Below, one piece after another: positions 9,889-21,151 of a stretch of 64,000 bases of DNA. The stretch comes from Tethya wilhelma. Taxonomy: Eukaryota; Porifera; Demospongiae; Tethyida; Tethyidae. Position numbers and translations under genes: made by a program. The notes under the pieces are model-generated. The model ran no database searches. It was given only the letters and a program-made list of their open reading frames with translations, and was not told the origin of the DNA. The stretch covers positions 1 to 64,000 of the forward strand of contig CAXIPT010000036.1 in the NCBI GenBank assembly GCA_964030475.1, read 5' to 3'. Every line of letters begins with the position of its first letter. Within the stretch, counting starts at the first letter, position 1.

Positions 9889-10753
9889 TTGTTTGCGTTC
9901 TTTTTACGATTTAGCCATTCCTGTGTCTCATTACATTTCCAATGTTTTTTTTACTTGTTTGTTCTCATTTTTCCATAATTCTACAAATCACATTTGAATT
10001 GGTATGTGTAGCTAGCAACTAAGCTAGTAGTCTGGCATGCCAGACTACTGAACAGCGGGCTGCTGAGTAAGTTGTGTAGCCTGCTTGATACTAAAGTGAA
10101 ACACACATCTCCACATCTCAGTCATTTGGAGGCAGGAGCTGTATCGTAAGATTTACTTGCCTTTCTATATGTTATGATAATCAAAGTCCTGATTCATTTA
10201 AGGAGAGCAAGAGCATCCAGGTATCACAAAAATAGTTCCAGGCAACTTGTATTTAATTCCAAATAACGCATACACTTTTGTGTGTGGAAAGGGTCGTCAA
10301 TTTGAATTTTCTAGAAGCTATAAATTACGCATGAGTGTAGAAATTAATGGCGGCCATATGGAGGAGGCGCTTTTCGCCTTGTATCTAGCTGCTCAATGAG
10401 AGGCGCTAAAAACCGATGGCAAAAGCGATTGAAGACAAAGAAACCAACTTCATCCATTCAAGAATCAGCTTCTAAAAGTGAATGGTCTTTGAGATATGGC
10501 GTGAGAAGATAGAAGAAGAAGAAGAAGAAGAAGAAGAAGATGGAGAAAATTGGAGGTTTGGCAAATTGTACTTTGTTACTTTAGCGATTGTTTTAGGCCA
10601 TGTTTTTGGGCTCATTAGAAAGGGAAAGAGCTAAATAGTAGCTTAAGAAGCCTTTTAGTGCTAGGCGCTCAGTTTTGGCAGTTATTCGCGTGAATATTTG
10701 TATTGCGCTAATGGGCCATCCATGCCATTCCTGTGTACCCAGTACTGGGAATT
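9889..10753 (+). mobile_element. Palindrome right arm plus repeat body, copy B
   Basis: Begins at catcttgtttgcgttc after a C run, with the right arm of the palindrome only, then the full body with a shorter GAA run (10512-10540) and the terminal cccagtactgggaat. The hairpin loop is shorter than in copy A. The missing left arm again stops at the palindrome centre. Confidence 0.85.
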
Positions 10754-10875
10754 ATAACTTATTTTACTTGCCAGCATGCTAGTGCCATGTTACTACAAGA
10801 CCAAAACCACATTACTTATAAATGCAGAAAATACCACGTTTAACCACTTTTTGTGTGTGTATGTGAGAGAGAGAG

Positions 10876-11063
10876 ACGGAATGGCTGTTAGAGTGCGTGC
10901 AGAATTCTTCCTGTATGGGCTGCATTTAGCAATCTCCTTATTGAGTCTCTCATTTTGCCCACAAAAATTCCTTACACACTCTAACAGCCATTCCATCTTG
11001 TTTGCGTTCTTTTTACGATTTAGCCATTCTGGTTACATTTCCAATGTTTTTTTTTTTACTTGT
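10876..11063. repeat. Palindromic element, left end truncated
   Basis: Inner palindrome (gaatggctgtta ... taacagccattcc) with a complete right arm ending acttgt. The outer left arm is replaced by a GA run (10864-10875). Confidence 0.8.
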
Positions 11064-11152
11064 TAAATTATAATTACTACCAAAATAGCCACCTATTTAT
11101 ATCTAGGTAATTACACATATGTTCGCTATCTGTGCCAGCATGTAAAATATTT

Positions 11153-11409
11153 ACAAGTACAAAAAACGTTAGAAGTGTAGTGCAAACATAGGAGAATGGC
11201 CAAATCGTAAAAAAGTGGGCAAACAAGATAGGAATGGTTGTCAGAATGAGCAAGATCATTCACCTTATGTTCATATCCCTGCTGAGCTCAATGACATTGT
11301 AGACACAGGAATGAACTCACTCAATCTGACAACCATTCGTATCTTGTTTGCCTTTTTACGATTTGGCCATTCCTATGTTTGCATTACATTTCTATAATGC
11401 TTTTTGTTC
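11153..11409. repeat. Divergent subfamily of the palindromic element
   Basis: Arms contain caaacataggagaatggccaaatcgt and the inverse at 11345-11380, so it is a related hairpin with 'caaacatagg' where the main family has 'gagacacagg'. The centre (gaatgatc ... gagctcaatgac) is unrelated to the main family. Confidence 0.7.
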
Positions 11410-11589
11410 TATTTTTTTAAATAGTTGTTCACAATATCTGGGGAATTTAGTCATTAGCAGCAGAAAATTTGCCAAGAGCCTCAGTACTGTGACAATCATG
11501 CCTTTCAGACAGCTGAAACTCTGAACCCCAGCTAAAGACAACTTCCCTACAGAGAATGATATAACTTGGGGCACTGCATGCATGCTGCA

Positions 11590-11830
11590 ATACATTCTAA
11601 ATAATGCCTACTTAAATATGGAAAGGGTTATTAGGCTAGCTAAAGAATAATGCTTTATTTAGAAATATGGCCACCACATGGTGAAGGCGCTTTTCGTCTT
11701 TTATCAATGAGAGACACAAAAAACCGATGGCAAAAGCGAATGTCCCTAAAGAAACTAAGTTNGTTTGCGTTCTTTTTACGATTTAGCCATTCCTGTGTCT
11801 CATTACATTTCCAATGTTTTTTTTACTTGT
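11590..11830 (+). repeat. Repeat-body fragment joined by N to a palindrome arm
   Basis: 11600-11761 matches the middle of the ~830 bp body (aaccgatggcaaaagcg). At 11762 an N joins it to gtttgcgttctttttacg, the right arm of the palindrome. The order is opposite to that in complete copies, so the join is probably artificial. Confidence 0.65.
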
Positions 11831-11880
11831 GTAATGCTGGAGTAGCTAGAGCACCCGGTACGGAAATGTATTTGCAGTAG

Positions 11881-12847
11881 TATACTGGTAAAAACGAAAA
11901 TCTTGTTAGTCTTGTAGTGGTTACTAGGTTTGTGTGTTAACCCCTTGCTGTCTTGTTACGCTCCACCCATTGTATACTACCTAGTGGCCGCAAAGTTATA
12001 GCTCTGGAGAAACTGACAGTACTAGTGTGGATTACGATATGTATTCCTCAGATGAGAATAGACAGGTATTAAATATGGTTGTGACGAGACTGTCACCAGG
12101 GCCAATGACACTGAGGCACCTATGGCCAAAGGGCGTACTCAGTGTAGTTAAGGATGGCTCAAAAGATAAGCAGTTAAGGAACTAATTAAAAAGCAAACCC
12201 TTTCGCATTAGAAGACCGAATTCGGTAATCATCGTATTATTTTTGTATTTGACATTCTTAATGAAAATGAAAACCAAGTCCTGTTTGTGGGCGTGGCTAG
12301 ATCTGAAAATGCACACTTTTGAAAATGAGGGATGTAAACGCTCAATGCACAAGGTCAATTTTTTGATTGCAAGTAGTGCTTAACCATAAGATGTCAGATC
12401 TGCGTGGAAAATTGGGTACCCATTGGTTACTTGGGAAATATAACCATTAAGCATATAATTATATTTAGGTGTGCAATATTTAGAAACTGGTATATTTCTC
12501 CACGTATCTGCTAAACTATGTATCAGGGACCTTTTTCCAGGCAGATTTCAGTAATAAATTCAATATAATCACAAAATTTCAGATTCTGAAAACACCCGTA
12601 CTGGGCCTCAATCTGAGCCAAGTGCAGGTAATTCTATAGAGTGAAATCATGGTTGAATCACAGAGGAGGTTCGACACAATTAACCTTTCATTAATGAGGT
12701 CACGTATAATGGCTATAGTGAGTCTCTTAATGCATTCCAAAGTCCACGTGGTCAGTCAGAGAAGTGGACTCGAGAGTACGGTTGTCAAGTCAAGTTCTTC
12801 TTTTGAAATAAAATAAGATAACAAGCAAGCAAGCACAAAGGATTACT
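11881..12847. other. No gene recognised
   Basis: About 960 bases without a supported gene. A small piece near 12592-12626 (ttctgaaaacacccgtactgggcctc) could be a short exon of the HIRAN-type gene downstream, since an AG precedes it and a GT follows, but the frame cannot be tied in. Confidence 0.4.
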
Positions 12848-13668
12848 ATGGCAATTTGTCTATCAGAGTCTGAGTCCAACGAGCCTCGGCCTGAGTCCTT
12901 CTCATCTGTCGAGACCATGAACACCATATGCTTGATCAAGCTGAAGGGAATGGACTATTATACTATACCAAGTTTTCCTGTAATTGAGGTGAAACTACGC
13001 CAAGGTACAGTGTGAACAGGCTGATGGCGATGATTTTGAAGTTAAGTATTCGGACGTTTTATTTCGTGAAGATGAAACCCTGGCAAATGTTAATCTCCCA
13101 ATAGAAGTATACATCCAAGAGTCCTGTTTTGTCATGGTTAGCGAATCAATAACCTTAATACATGGCTAATAAACAAGTACAATAATATCAATATTCCAGG
13201 TTGCTGAGTTTGCTAAAGCAATTCTAAGTATAAAGAACATGAATGTTGATGAAAATGAAGGGGTTTTTGTTAGCAGACAATTTTAATACCCAACAACTAA
13301 GTGATTCTCAAGAAGAGGCATATTTAGATCTTGAGGATGACATGGCACAAAGCACCTCTGATGCAGAAATAAATGATGAAAGTGAGTCTACAACACATAA
13401 GGTCACTTTTATGTGCATAGGTGCATCAAAGGAGAGTCGGTACCAGGATGTGTTTAGAGCTACAAAACACCTCATGGACAATGATCAAGTTCCTGTTCGT
13501 TTACAATCAGAACCAGAGAACATTTCGGATCAAAATGCTATAGCTATTGAATGCAATGTTAACGGAGAATGGTGTCAAATTGGCTACATTGTTAAAGAAT
13601 TGTGCAAGGAAGTACTAGATGCACTACANATGAAAGTCATGTCTCAGACTCCCGACTTCCACATATAG
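12848..13668 (+). pseudogene. HIRAN-domain gene remnant
   Basis: First part (12848-13138): MAICLSESESNEPRPESFSS..., then after a one-base shift VQCEQADGDDFEVKYSDVLF and NLPIEVYIQES. A likely 62 bp intron (GT at 13139, AG at 13200) leads to VAEFAKAILSIKNMN, and after another shift to the frame 13243-13668. That frame has an acidic stretch (EEAYLDLEDDM) and then KVTFMCIGAS...PVRLQSEPENISDQNAIAIEC...WCQIGYIVKEL, which fits the HIRAN domain (PEN..D.NAI.V....G..vGYi.ke). HIRAN domains bind DNA ends in SNF2-type repair enzymes, but no helicase is nearby. An N at 13629 lies inside the domain. The shifts suggest a decayed or poorly assembled copy. Confidence 0.6.
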
Positions 13669-13728
13669 AAGTACCTCATACATGTACACTAAATTCAAAT
13701 TTCAATTTAGATCAATACTAGCTTAAAG

Positions 13729-14611
13729 ATGTCTTGTGAGCCTCTAAGGACAAAAGCTTATTCAGCTGACTTGAGGTGGAGGATGGTGTACTTAGTGGAA
13801 AGAGAAGGCAAAACATAAAGAAGCTGCGAATAGCTTGAGTGTGGATATATCGAACTGTATCTCTGTTCAAGAACACTGGTGATGTTGAAAAAAGGAAGTA
13901 TCCTCCTAACAGTGGCACAGCAAAACTAATGGAAATAGATCAAATCATTATTCTGGAAACAATAGCAGAGAGGCCAAATATTTACCTTAGAGAGATTAGA
14001 GACATGCTAATTCAAGAGACAGGCACACATGTTGATGTTTCTACTATTTGGAGATTTTTGCATGCATCCAATATTACCAGACAAAAAATGGTCACGGTTG
14101 CAAAGCAAAGAGATCTATATTTGAGAGCTTCCTATCTTGAAGACATGAATGTTTTTCATGGTCATCCAGAAATGCTCATATTCATTGATGAGACTGGAGC
14201 TGACAGGCAGCATTGTTTGAGAAGATTTGGCTATGGCGTACGTGGCAAACCACCAGTTTCTATAGGCAACTTTTGGTTCGTGGTCAAAGGGTCAATGCAA
14301 TTGCAGCAATGTCAACCAGTGGAATCTTCGATTGCTACACAATTTCATCCTCAGTGAACGGAGATACTTTTATGTATTTTATACAAAGTTGTCTACTTCC
14401 CCATTTGAATCACTTTAATGGTAAAAACCCACATAGCATTGTTGTTATGGACAATGCATCCATCCATCACATTCAACAAGTTACACAAGTAATTGAGTCT
14501 ACTGGGGCCTTACTGTATTTTCTGCCCCCCTACTGCCCAGATTTGAATCCTATCGAGAAAGCTTTTTCAAAACTAAAGTTGACACGTACTACGTGCAAAC
14601 GAAAAAACTGA
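13729..14611 (+). pseudogene. Tc1/mariner DD34E transposase, frameshifted and truncated
   Basis: Starts MSCEPLRTKAYSADLRWRMV, a helix-turn-helix start typical of this group, with an early stop. The main frame 13839-14357 has ERPNIYLREIRDML, TIWRFLHASN, then IFIDETGAD (first catalytic Asp) and RRFGYGVRGKPP. A one-base shift near 14260 moves the frame to 14213-14611: RGQRVNAIAAMS, VVMDNASIHH (second Asp) and PPYCPDLNPIEKAFSKLK (Glu). There are 34 residues between the second Asp and the Glu, so DD34E. The C-terminus is cut off at 14608, where a local repeat (copies at 15071, 15987, 16137) begins. All three catalytic residues survive but the gene is broken. Confidence 0.9.
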
Positions 14612-14656
14612 GTTGCCAAGACCAAATGACACACACACCTTATTATACACATTAAA
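14608..14656 (+). repeat. Short dispersed repeat, copy 1
   Basis: The segment gttgccaagaccaaatgaca through ttatacacatt is repeated in longer form at 15071-15160, 15987-16080 and 16137-16246. It truncates the Tc1/mariner gene. Confidence 0.7.
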
Positions 14657-15070
14657 AGGTTTAATACTGCTTTGTTGTCTTAGCCTGTTTTACTAGCAAG
14701 ATTAAGGGATGTTATTTGCCTGTTTTAGAAGTTATTGGAGTTATTGGGCTTGGTCTTTAAAATTAATATAGATTTTTATAGATGGACCATATGCCCCACA
14801 AATCAACCAAACAATAATGTACCATGCACTAAGTAAATTGGTATCTAAGATACCATGGTAATAAATACCATGGTGGTAAGTGAACTCAAACACTTACTAC
14901 CTGCATCAGTGAGGCCTTTGGCTGGCTTTTATACCCTCTGGTTGTACAGTTTACTTGTGGGTTTGAAACCAATAAATATGATAACCAGTTGATTGAGAAG
15001 TGATGGTATGCTTATGAGACAATTATAGTGTCCTTGACCTAAGGGTACATTTATGATTTGTATGGCTATT
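14657..15070. other. No gene recognised
   Basis: AT-rich spacer; only a short imperfect palindrome gataccatggtaataaataccatggt near 14849-14875. Confidence 0.45.
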
Positions 15071-15396
15071 AAATGTCATACACACCTCATTATACACATC
15101 AAAGTACACCTACTGATCAAATTTGACAGACTAAACACAAACTGTGTGCACATGACAAAGCACTTATGTACACTGAATACTGAATTTAGCTCTCATTGAT
15201 CAGCTTGGTGACTACTTAGAAGCTAGCTGTTGAAATATTGTGTAGATTAGATCTAGAGCTATTCATAGTCAGAAAATTTGCAAGTATACTCTAAAACTTT
15301 TCTAGATACAAGCATATCTATGGAACATTTGAGAAAAACTCATTAAGGTAATGATATGCAAAAATGCACGTTCATGTACAAGGAATGCTTGTAGAA
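15071..15396 (+). repeat. Local direct duplication, unit 1
   Basis: 15071-15160 is the short repeat, followed by 15157-15396, which is repeated with about 93% identity at 16355-16580 (agctctcatt, attcatagtcagaaaatttg, aatgcttgtagaa). No coding frame. Confidence 0.85.
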
Positions 15397-15986
15397 GCTA
15401 ATGATGAGTGACAGGATATGATGCAGGTAAATGTCATGTATTATGCTTTGATGTTGAGTTCAAAGACAAGTCAGTGATGGAGTTTGGAATCTACTGATAG
15501 GTGTGCAAGACATGGATTCAGTTCACATGGAATACCTTTTGGGCCGTGTGATCGTGGAGTTTAAAGTGTGTTGTGTGTGTGTGTGTTTGTAGTTGTTGGC
15601 TAATTATAATATTACAATGTATATTCATAATGTGTTAATGGGTGGTCACAGGTTATATAAGAATGTAATTTCGACAAAGTTTTTTTTTTTTTATTAGGCA
15701 GGCCTGAAGGCCCTCCAAAAATTAGAGCGCTGGTCAGTTTCATTCCGTTCCATAAACCAGTAAAAAGAGGCCAACAAACAAAGGGTTAAAAATCAAAGTT
15801 TAACATGGGATTGCACCAGGGAGAGCTCACCTACAGCCTGGGCAAAGCAGCCTATTTATATGGAAATTTTAACTAGGACAGTGATTGATTCTTCAAAGTA
15901 TTCATTACAGCAAGCTTAAGCTAGTTAGTATAGCACCTACTTAACACAAGTAAATTAGTGTAGGTTACTATGCATCCAGCATGCAA

Positions 15987-16580
15987 AATCATACTACTCA
16001 TTATACACATCAAAGTAAACCTACTGATTAAATTTGACAGACTGAAAACAATCTGTGTGCACACAATGGCCAAAAAGCTACAACTGAATCCACTAACTGC
16101 TGTGAAACTCGTATCTTGCATGACGATGACACCAAAACTGAGATGCCAAGACCAAATGACACACACACCTTATTATACACATCAAAGTACACCTACTGAA
16201 CAATTTTGACAGATTAAACACAAACTGTGTGCACACAATGGCCAAAACGTTAACCAATTACACTGAATCCAATAGCTGCTGCAAAAAAACTCATATCTCA
16301 CACTGATGACAATGTTGGACCTGTCAAACCTTTGGTTACATGTGTACTACGAGTCAAAGCACTTATGTACGCTGAATACTGAATTTAGCTCTCATTCATC
16401 AGCTTGGTGACCTGTTGAAATATTGTGTAGATTAGGTCTAGAGCTATTCATAGTCAGAAAATTTGCAAGTATACTCTAAAACTTTTCTGGATATAAGCAT
16501 ATCTATGGAACATTCAGAAAACCTCATTAAGGTAACGATATGCAAAAATGCATGTTTATGTACAAGAAATGCTTGTAGAA
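15987..16580 (+). repeat. Local direct duplication, unit 2 with extra short-repeat copies
   Basis: Contains two copies of the short repeat (15987-16080, 16137-16246) and then the 226 bp partner (16355-16580) of 15157-15396. A small deletion (cttagaagctag) separates the partners. Confidence 0.85.
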
Positions 16581-16794
16581 TTACAACTTTGGGTAACTTT
16601 ATTGAGTGCTCAGTAATGGCTCAGGGTGAGAATTAGTACTAAAACTGCCATTCTCTGGGCCATGGAAAAGGTGACAAATACTTGTAAATACCACCTTTGG
16701 GGATCAAAGAATGTCCCAATTAGCACAATTAGCTAGAATGTCCTTTTTTGAGCTAAACTTCTTCATATGTTGGCTAGTGAGGTGCAGCTTGTGT

Positions 16795-17180
16795 GAAAGT
16801 CTACACAAGGTCCTTCAGCGTGTCTATAGTCTGCACTTGTAGACAATTAACTTTGTGAGTGCGCTCAGTTGAATGGCTCTATGTGAGCAGTCATTTGAAA
16901 GTCTACAGAAATGCTCCCAACTTGTAGACGATTTTGTGAGTTGAACGGCTGTGAGCAGTCATTTCACAAGGTCCTTTAGCGTGTCTATATCTCCCCTACA
17001 CTTGACAGAAATGCTCTTGACTTGTAGACAACTTTGTGAGTACGCCCAGTTAGACGGCAGCGAGCATTCGTTTGAAAGTACTCAAGGTCCTTTGGCATAT
17101 ATATATTCTGCAGTCTGCACTTGAAAGAAATGTATTTGGCTTGTAGACGACTTTGTGAGTGTGTACAGTTGGATAGCGGT
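16795..17180 (+). repeat. Imperfect tandem repeat, ~120 bp unit x3
   Basis: Three degenerate units, each with 'caaggtcctt.agcgtgtctata', 'cttgtagac.a.tttgtgagt' and 'gcagtcatttg' blocks. No open frame. Confidence 0.75.
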
Positions 17181-17262
17181 TACAGTAGGGCTATAGGGCA
17201 AGATCTATTGAGCTAATTGGTAATCAGGCGGCATTCATTTAGTCACATACATTTAAACCATC

Positions 17263-17931
17263 ATCAAAGTAACAAACACAAACATGCTAAACCTCCAATT
17301 TTCTCCATGTTCATCATCTTCTTCTTCTATCTATCTATCTTGCTCAACTTTTCTCAGTGACTATTCACTTTTAGAAGCTGATATTCTTGAACGAACAAAC
17401 TTGATTTCTTCCGGGTCAGTCGCTTTTGCCATCGGTTTTTAGCACCTCTCATTGAGTAGCTAGATACAAGGCGAAAAGTGCCTCCTCCATATGGCTGCCA
17501 TTAATTTCTACACTCATGCACAATTCTAGAAAATTCAAATTAACGACCATTTCCACACACAAAAGTGTGCGTTATTTGGAAATAAATGCACTAAAGTTGC
17601 CTGGAACAATTTTGTGATACCTGGTTGCTCTTCTTAAGAGATGAATCAGGACTTTGATTATCCTAACATATAGAAAGGCAAGTAAATCTTATGATACAGC
17701 TCTTGCCTGAGATGTGTGGTTTCACTTCAGTATCAAGCAGGCTACAAAACTTACCAGCTCAGCAGCCCGCCGCTGGCTCAGTGAGTCTGGTTTGCCAGAC
17801 TACTAGCTCGGTAGCTAGCTACACACACCAACTCAAATGTAATATGGAAAAATGAGAACAAACAAAACATTGGAATTGTAATGAGACACAGGAATAGCTA
17901 CGTAAATTGTAAAAAAAATGCAAAAAAGATG
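17263..17931 (-). mobile_element. Repeat body plus palindrome arm, copy F
   Basis: Reverse orientation copy of the ~830 bp body, lacking its hairpin end, joined at 17871-17931 to one degenerate palindrome arm. The GAA run here has become cttcttcttctatctatctatc. Confidence 0.8.
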
Positions 17932-17934
17932 AAA

Positions 17935-18137
17935 GACACAAAAAAAAATGGCAAAAGCAACTGTCCCCAAAGAAACCAAGTTTGTTCGTTTAAGAATCAG
18001 CTTCTAAAAGTGTATAGTCTCTTAAGCCAAGATAGAAAAAGATGAAGATGGAGAAAATTGCAGGTTTAGGTTGGTACTTTAGCGATGATTTTAAGCCATG
18101 TAGGGCTCATTAGAAAGAAAAAGAGCTAAATAGTTGC
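17935..18137 (+). mobile_element. Repeat body, copy G, 5' part
   Basis: Forward body fragment (aaccgat-like ... gatggagaaaattgcaggttt ... aagagctaaatagttgctta). It continues at 18649 after the TTAA-flanked insertion. Confidence 0.8.
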
Positions 18138-18141
18138 TTAA

Positions 18142-18644
18142 CCAATTTTATGCTGAATTTTTTTGAAGTGAATGATCGATGTCATCCGCTAAATTAAATT
18201 TTTAATTTTTAGTAGTTACGCCTTCCTTTTGTTTTTCTAATACTAAAAGAGATTGGGCAAAGTTTTTTTTATGATGCAACTAAGCAACAATCAAGCTAAC
18301 TATACTCCAAGTCTTGTTGCTTAGTGAAGCTTTTGCTGGTAAAAAAGCCTAATGTACGGGAGGGTCTAATACGCGAGGACATAGCCGCGCGTCTAAAGCT
18401 TTTTTTCCAGCTAGCCACAAAAGCGATGGTGACGAGTAGCGCCACACCTTACAAACAGTTCTAATTCCGACTTGATATTTTAGTAGAGTAGTCTCTTACC
18501 TATTCGTATATGAAGTTTAAATTTCAGGGCTAATTGATTTGCTTGCAAAACCGTCGCTAGAACAGCCATGACGCATTAACGTGTCAACCGCAGTTTGCAA
18601 AACCCACGTGTTGACGTGTTAACACGTCAACCGAGTATAATCGG
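18142..18644. mobile_element. 503 bp insertion flanked by TTAA
   Basis: Interrupts repeat copy G: TTAA at 18138-18141 and again at 18645-18648, exactly where uninterrupted copies have a single ttaa in 'agtagcttaagaagcc'. The ends are similar inverted (ccaattttat left; ccgattatac when the right end is reversed). TTAA duplication is the mark of piggyBac and some Kolobok elements. There is no transposase inside, so it is a non-autonomous element. A strong internal palindrome, gttgacgtgttaacacgtcaa, lies near 18610-18630. Confidence 0.82.
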
Positions 18645-18648
18645 TTAA

Positions 18649-18737
18649 GAAGCCTTCAAACACTGCAGAGTTATTTACATGAATATTTGTATTACACTAA
18701 TGGGCCATCCATGCCATTGCTATGTACTACTGGGAAT
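18649..18737 (+). mobile_element. Repeat body, copy G, 3' part
   Basis: Resumes the body (gaagcc...gcagagttattt...aatgggccatccatgccatt) and ends in a degenerate hairpin (gtactactgggaat). Confidence 0.8.
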
Positions 18738-19060
18738 ACTTATTGTGAACATTTGAACCTATATCAAAAGGTATAAACACACACATCTCAATAAATCATA
18801 ATACTTAATGTGAACATTTCTCAATTTTAAACCTTGTACAATAGTCAACCAACATATATCTCATGCAACAAATGTATTGTGAACTTTTGTCCATTTTCAA
18901 CCTTTTTCAAAAGGTATTGTCAACACACATCTCAACAAATGATACTTATTGTGAACATTTCTAGATTCTGAACTTTTTTCAAACGGTATTATAGTCAATG
19001 CACACATCCCAAAATACTTATTGTAAAATACTATTTATCACACAATACAGTCAAACATTT
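18735..19060 (+). repeat. Tandem repeat, ~75 bp unit x4
   Basis: Units contain 'tacttattgtgaacattt', 'ttcaaaaggtatt' and 'caacacacatctcaaca'. An inverse array of the same family is at 25145-25400. Confidence 0.8.
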
Positions 19061-19771
19061 TCACTCTTTATATCTGATCAACATTTCCTCAATGACATGA
19101 TTTCTTAAAGGCGCTCTCTCACAGAAGTGATTTCAGTTTGATTTCGTGGCCCAAAAATCAATTTTCAAATCGATTGGTCATGTATACGTCATCAGAATGC
19201 AATTATTTTGCGTAATTCTAAACGTCGCAGTTCATTGCTAACGTCCACGTGTCTGGTTTCAGCAAGTAAAACGCTCGAAAGCCAACAAGTAAAAGCGAAG
19301 GGGAAGCAAAAAAGAGGCTTGATAGCTCAAGAAGCAAGTTCCAGGAGCTTTGTATAGCCAACGAATGGAGTTCAGAGGAGCAGATGCTACCATAGTCTCG
19401 TTCCTAGGCTCAGAACTTCTCATGGTGATGCAAACTTTTTTGCTACTGGCTGTTTTTTAGATAAATGTGAAGCGCTTCCCATCTGCTGCTGCTGTGAGGA
19501 GTCCAAGCTGCCAGCAGCCTGGCATTTTTGTCCAAAACTACCATAGTCGTATGCATAGTTAATTTTTGCACGTATTTCTGATCTGTTTGTGGCTTCATTA
19601 CGAAATGTAAATTTTAATCTACTTTCGCTTCCGTGAAAGAGTGCCTTTAAGTAATATTTATAACACTTTTTCGGGCTTCGCCTCGTGCATTACGTAACCT
19701 CGAGCGTTATTGCATCATCCTCGTGCACCACATTAAAACACACAGACCCAGAAAAGTGTGTCATAAAGCTT
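19061..19771. other. No gene recognised
   Basis: Includes CpG-containing stretches (cgcctcgtgcattacgtaacctcgagcg near 19680-19710) but no supported frame or motif. Confidence 0.45.
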
Positions 19772-19807
19772 TTATTTCTGGTCACATGACTTCTGACCAA
19801 TCAGCTG
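19772..19807 (+). repeat. Left 36 bp inverted repeat of Crypton-like element
   Basis: Inverse match to 21402-21437 with 35 of 36 bases the same (core ttctggtcacatgacttctg). Lies 86 bp upstream of the recombinase start. Confidence 0.9.
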
Positions 19808-19893
19808 ACGTATTGCGCAAGGTTCTAATTTCAAAACCAGTCGAGTCCAGTTTTTTGCTCCTCAAGTTTGAAAAAAGCTGCTACTGAGAAACT

Positions 19894-21151
19894 ATGGCTA
19901 GGCGTTTTGTCGCACCTTTTAGCGACGATGCTGAAGCTTCAGTGCGTGCTAGCTCTGTTCTTTCTAACACAAAAGCATCAACAGAGTGGGAAATTCGAAT
20001 CTGGAATGATTGGGCTTCCACTCGAACTGTTTCTACTCCTAGCAAGGATGGTATTCTGCCATTGAGCACGCCACTGTTACAAATGCAGCCAGCAGATGTT
20101 GCATACTTAATGGGAAAATTTGTTTTGGAAGTTCGAAAAAAAGATGGAGAATATCCTCCGAAATCTCTATACGCTATTGTTTGCTGCTTCAAACGCTTCT
20201 TTGAACAGAACGGCGTTTATGGCATCAATCCTCTGTATCCTGGTGAGCCCATTTTTGGTAATTTTAGAGCAAATTTAGATGCTGAGATGAAACGCTTGCA
20301 TGGAAAAAGACTGGGAGCAACCTCGAGAAAGGCGGAGCCAATTTCCCCAGATGAAGAAGTGCTGCTGTGGTCTTCTGGGCAATTAGGTGTGTACACTGCA
20401 CACGCTCTACTGAATACTGTGTATTTTTATAATTGCAAAGTATTTGGATTGCATAGCAATGATGAGCATCGCAACCTTCAGTGGGCTCAAAGTGGATGAA
20501 AAGTGTCGTGTGTATATTGAGTACACAGATTTTGGTAACAAGACAAACCGAGGTGGTTTAAAGCATATGAAGGTTGAAAACAAGACTATTCGGCAGTATG
20601 AAAATGTGGATGACCCCGAGCACTGTGTAGTGAACATTTATCTGAAGTATTTTCATTTCATACCTTCCCGAAATAAGCATTTCTACTTTCGACCACTCCC
20701 AAATGATCATACCGAAGTCTCCAGGTTCAGCAAACAACCTGTTGGACGCAACATGCTTGCTAAAATCATTCCAGATATGTGTAAAGCAGCTGGAAATGAA
20801 GGTCGTAAAACAGGTCACTCTGGTAAAGTCACATGTGCTACCTCACTGTATCAGCAAAACTTTAGTGACCCGCTGATCAAGGAAAGAACCGGGCATCGCT
20901 CTCTGGAAGCATATAAACACACTGGTTCAGACCAACAATATGAAGTATCTATGGCTCTTTTGCCACGTACCTGTTACCAAGAAAGCAAAGGTGGAAACTA
21001 GGAAAATGTACAAATGGCTACAAGTGAGAATGACGACGATGATTTTGTAGTTCCTATTAAGAAAAGACTGAAGTTTAATCCTGAAGATATTAAAGCAACG
21101 TTCCCTCAGAGCACTATGTCTCATTGCACTTTCAACATCAACTTCTCATAG
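19894..21151 (+). pseudogene. Crypton-type tyrosine recombinase (DUF3504-like)
   Basis: Starts MARRFVAPFSDDAEAS. N-terminal SAM-like core-binding region with NDWASTR, then PKSLYAIVCCFKRFFEQNG, followed by the catalytic part: ALLNTVYFYNCKVFGLHSNDEHRNL, a frameshift near 20490-20500, EYTDFGNKTNRGGLKH, and GHSGKVTCATSLYQQNF...LIKERTGHRSLEAYKHTGSDQQYEVS. This is the architecture of Crypton recombinases and of the derived ZMYM/QRICH1 domains. The Arg expected in GLRS is His, and the Arg expected in HSG+.T is absent; GHRS His and EAYKHT Tyr remain. A TAG at 20999-21001 is followed in the same frame by an acidic/basic tail ending CTFNINFS at 21151. One frameshift, one stop and two lost Arg: inactive. 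Confidence 0.85.

Noticed and set aside
10776..11066. 96-codon plus-strand ORF
   Set aside because: It runs through the palindromic element and a GA run; no protein motif.
20407..20818. Minus-strand ORFs opposite the Crypton-like gene
   Set aside because: Antisense shadows; the plus strand has the recombinase motifs.
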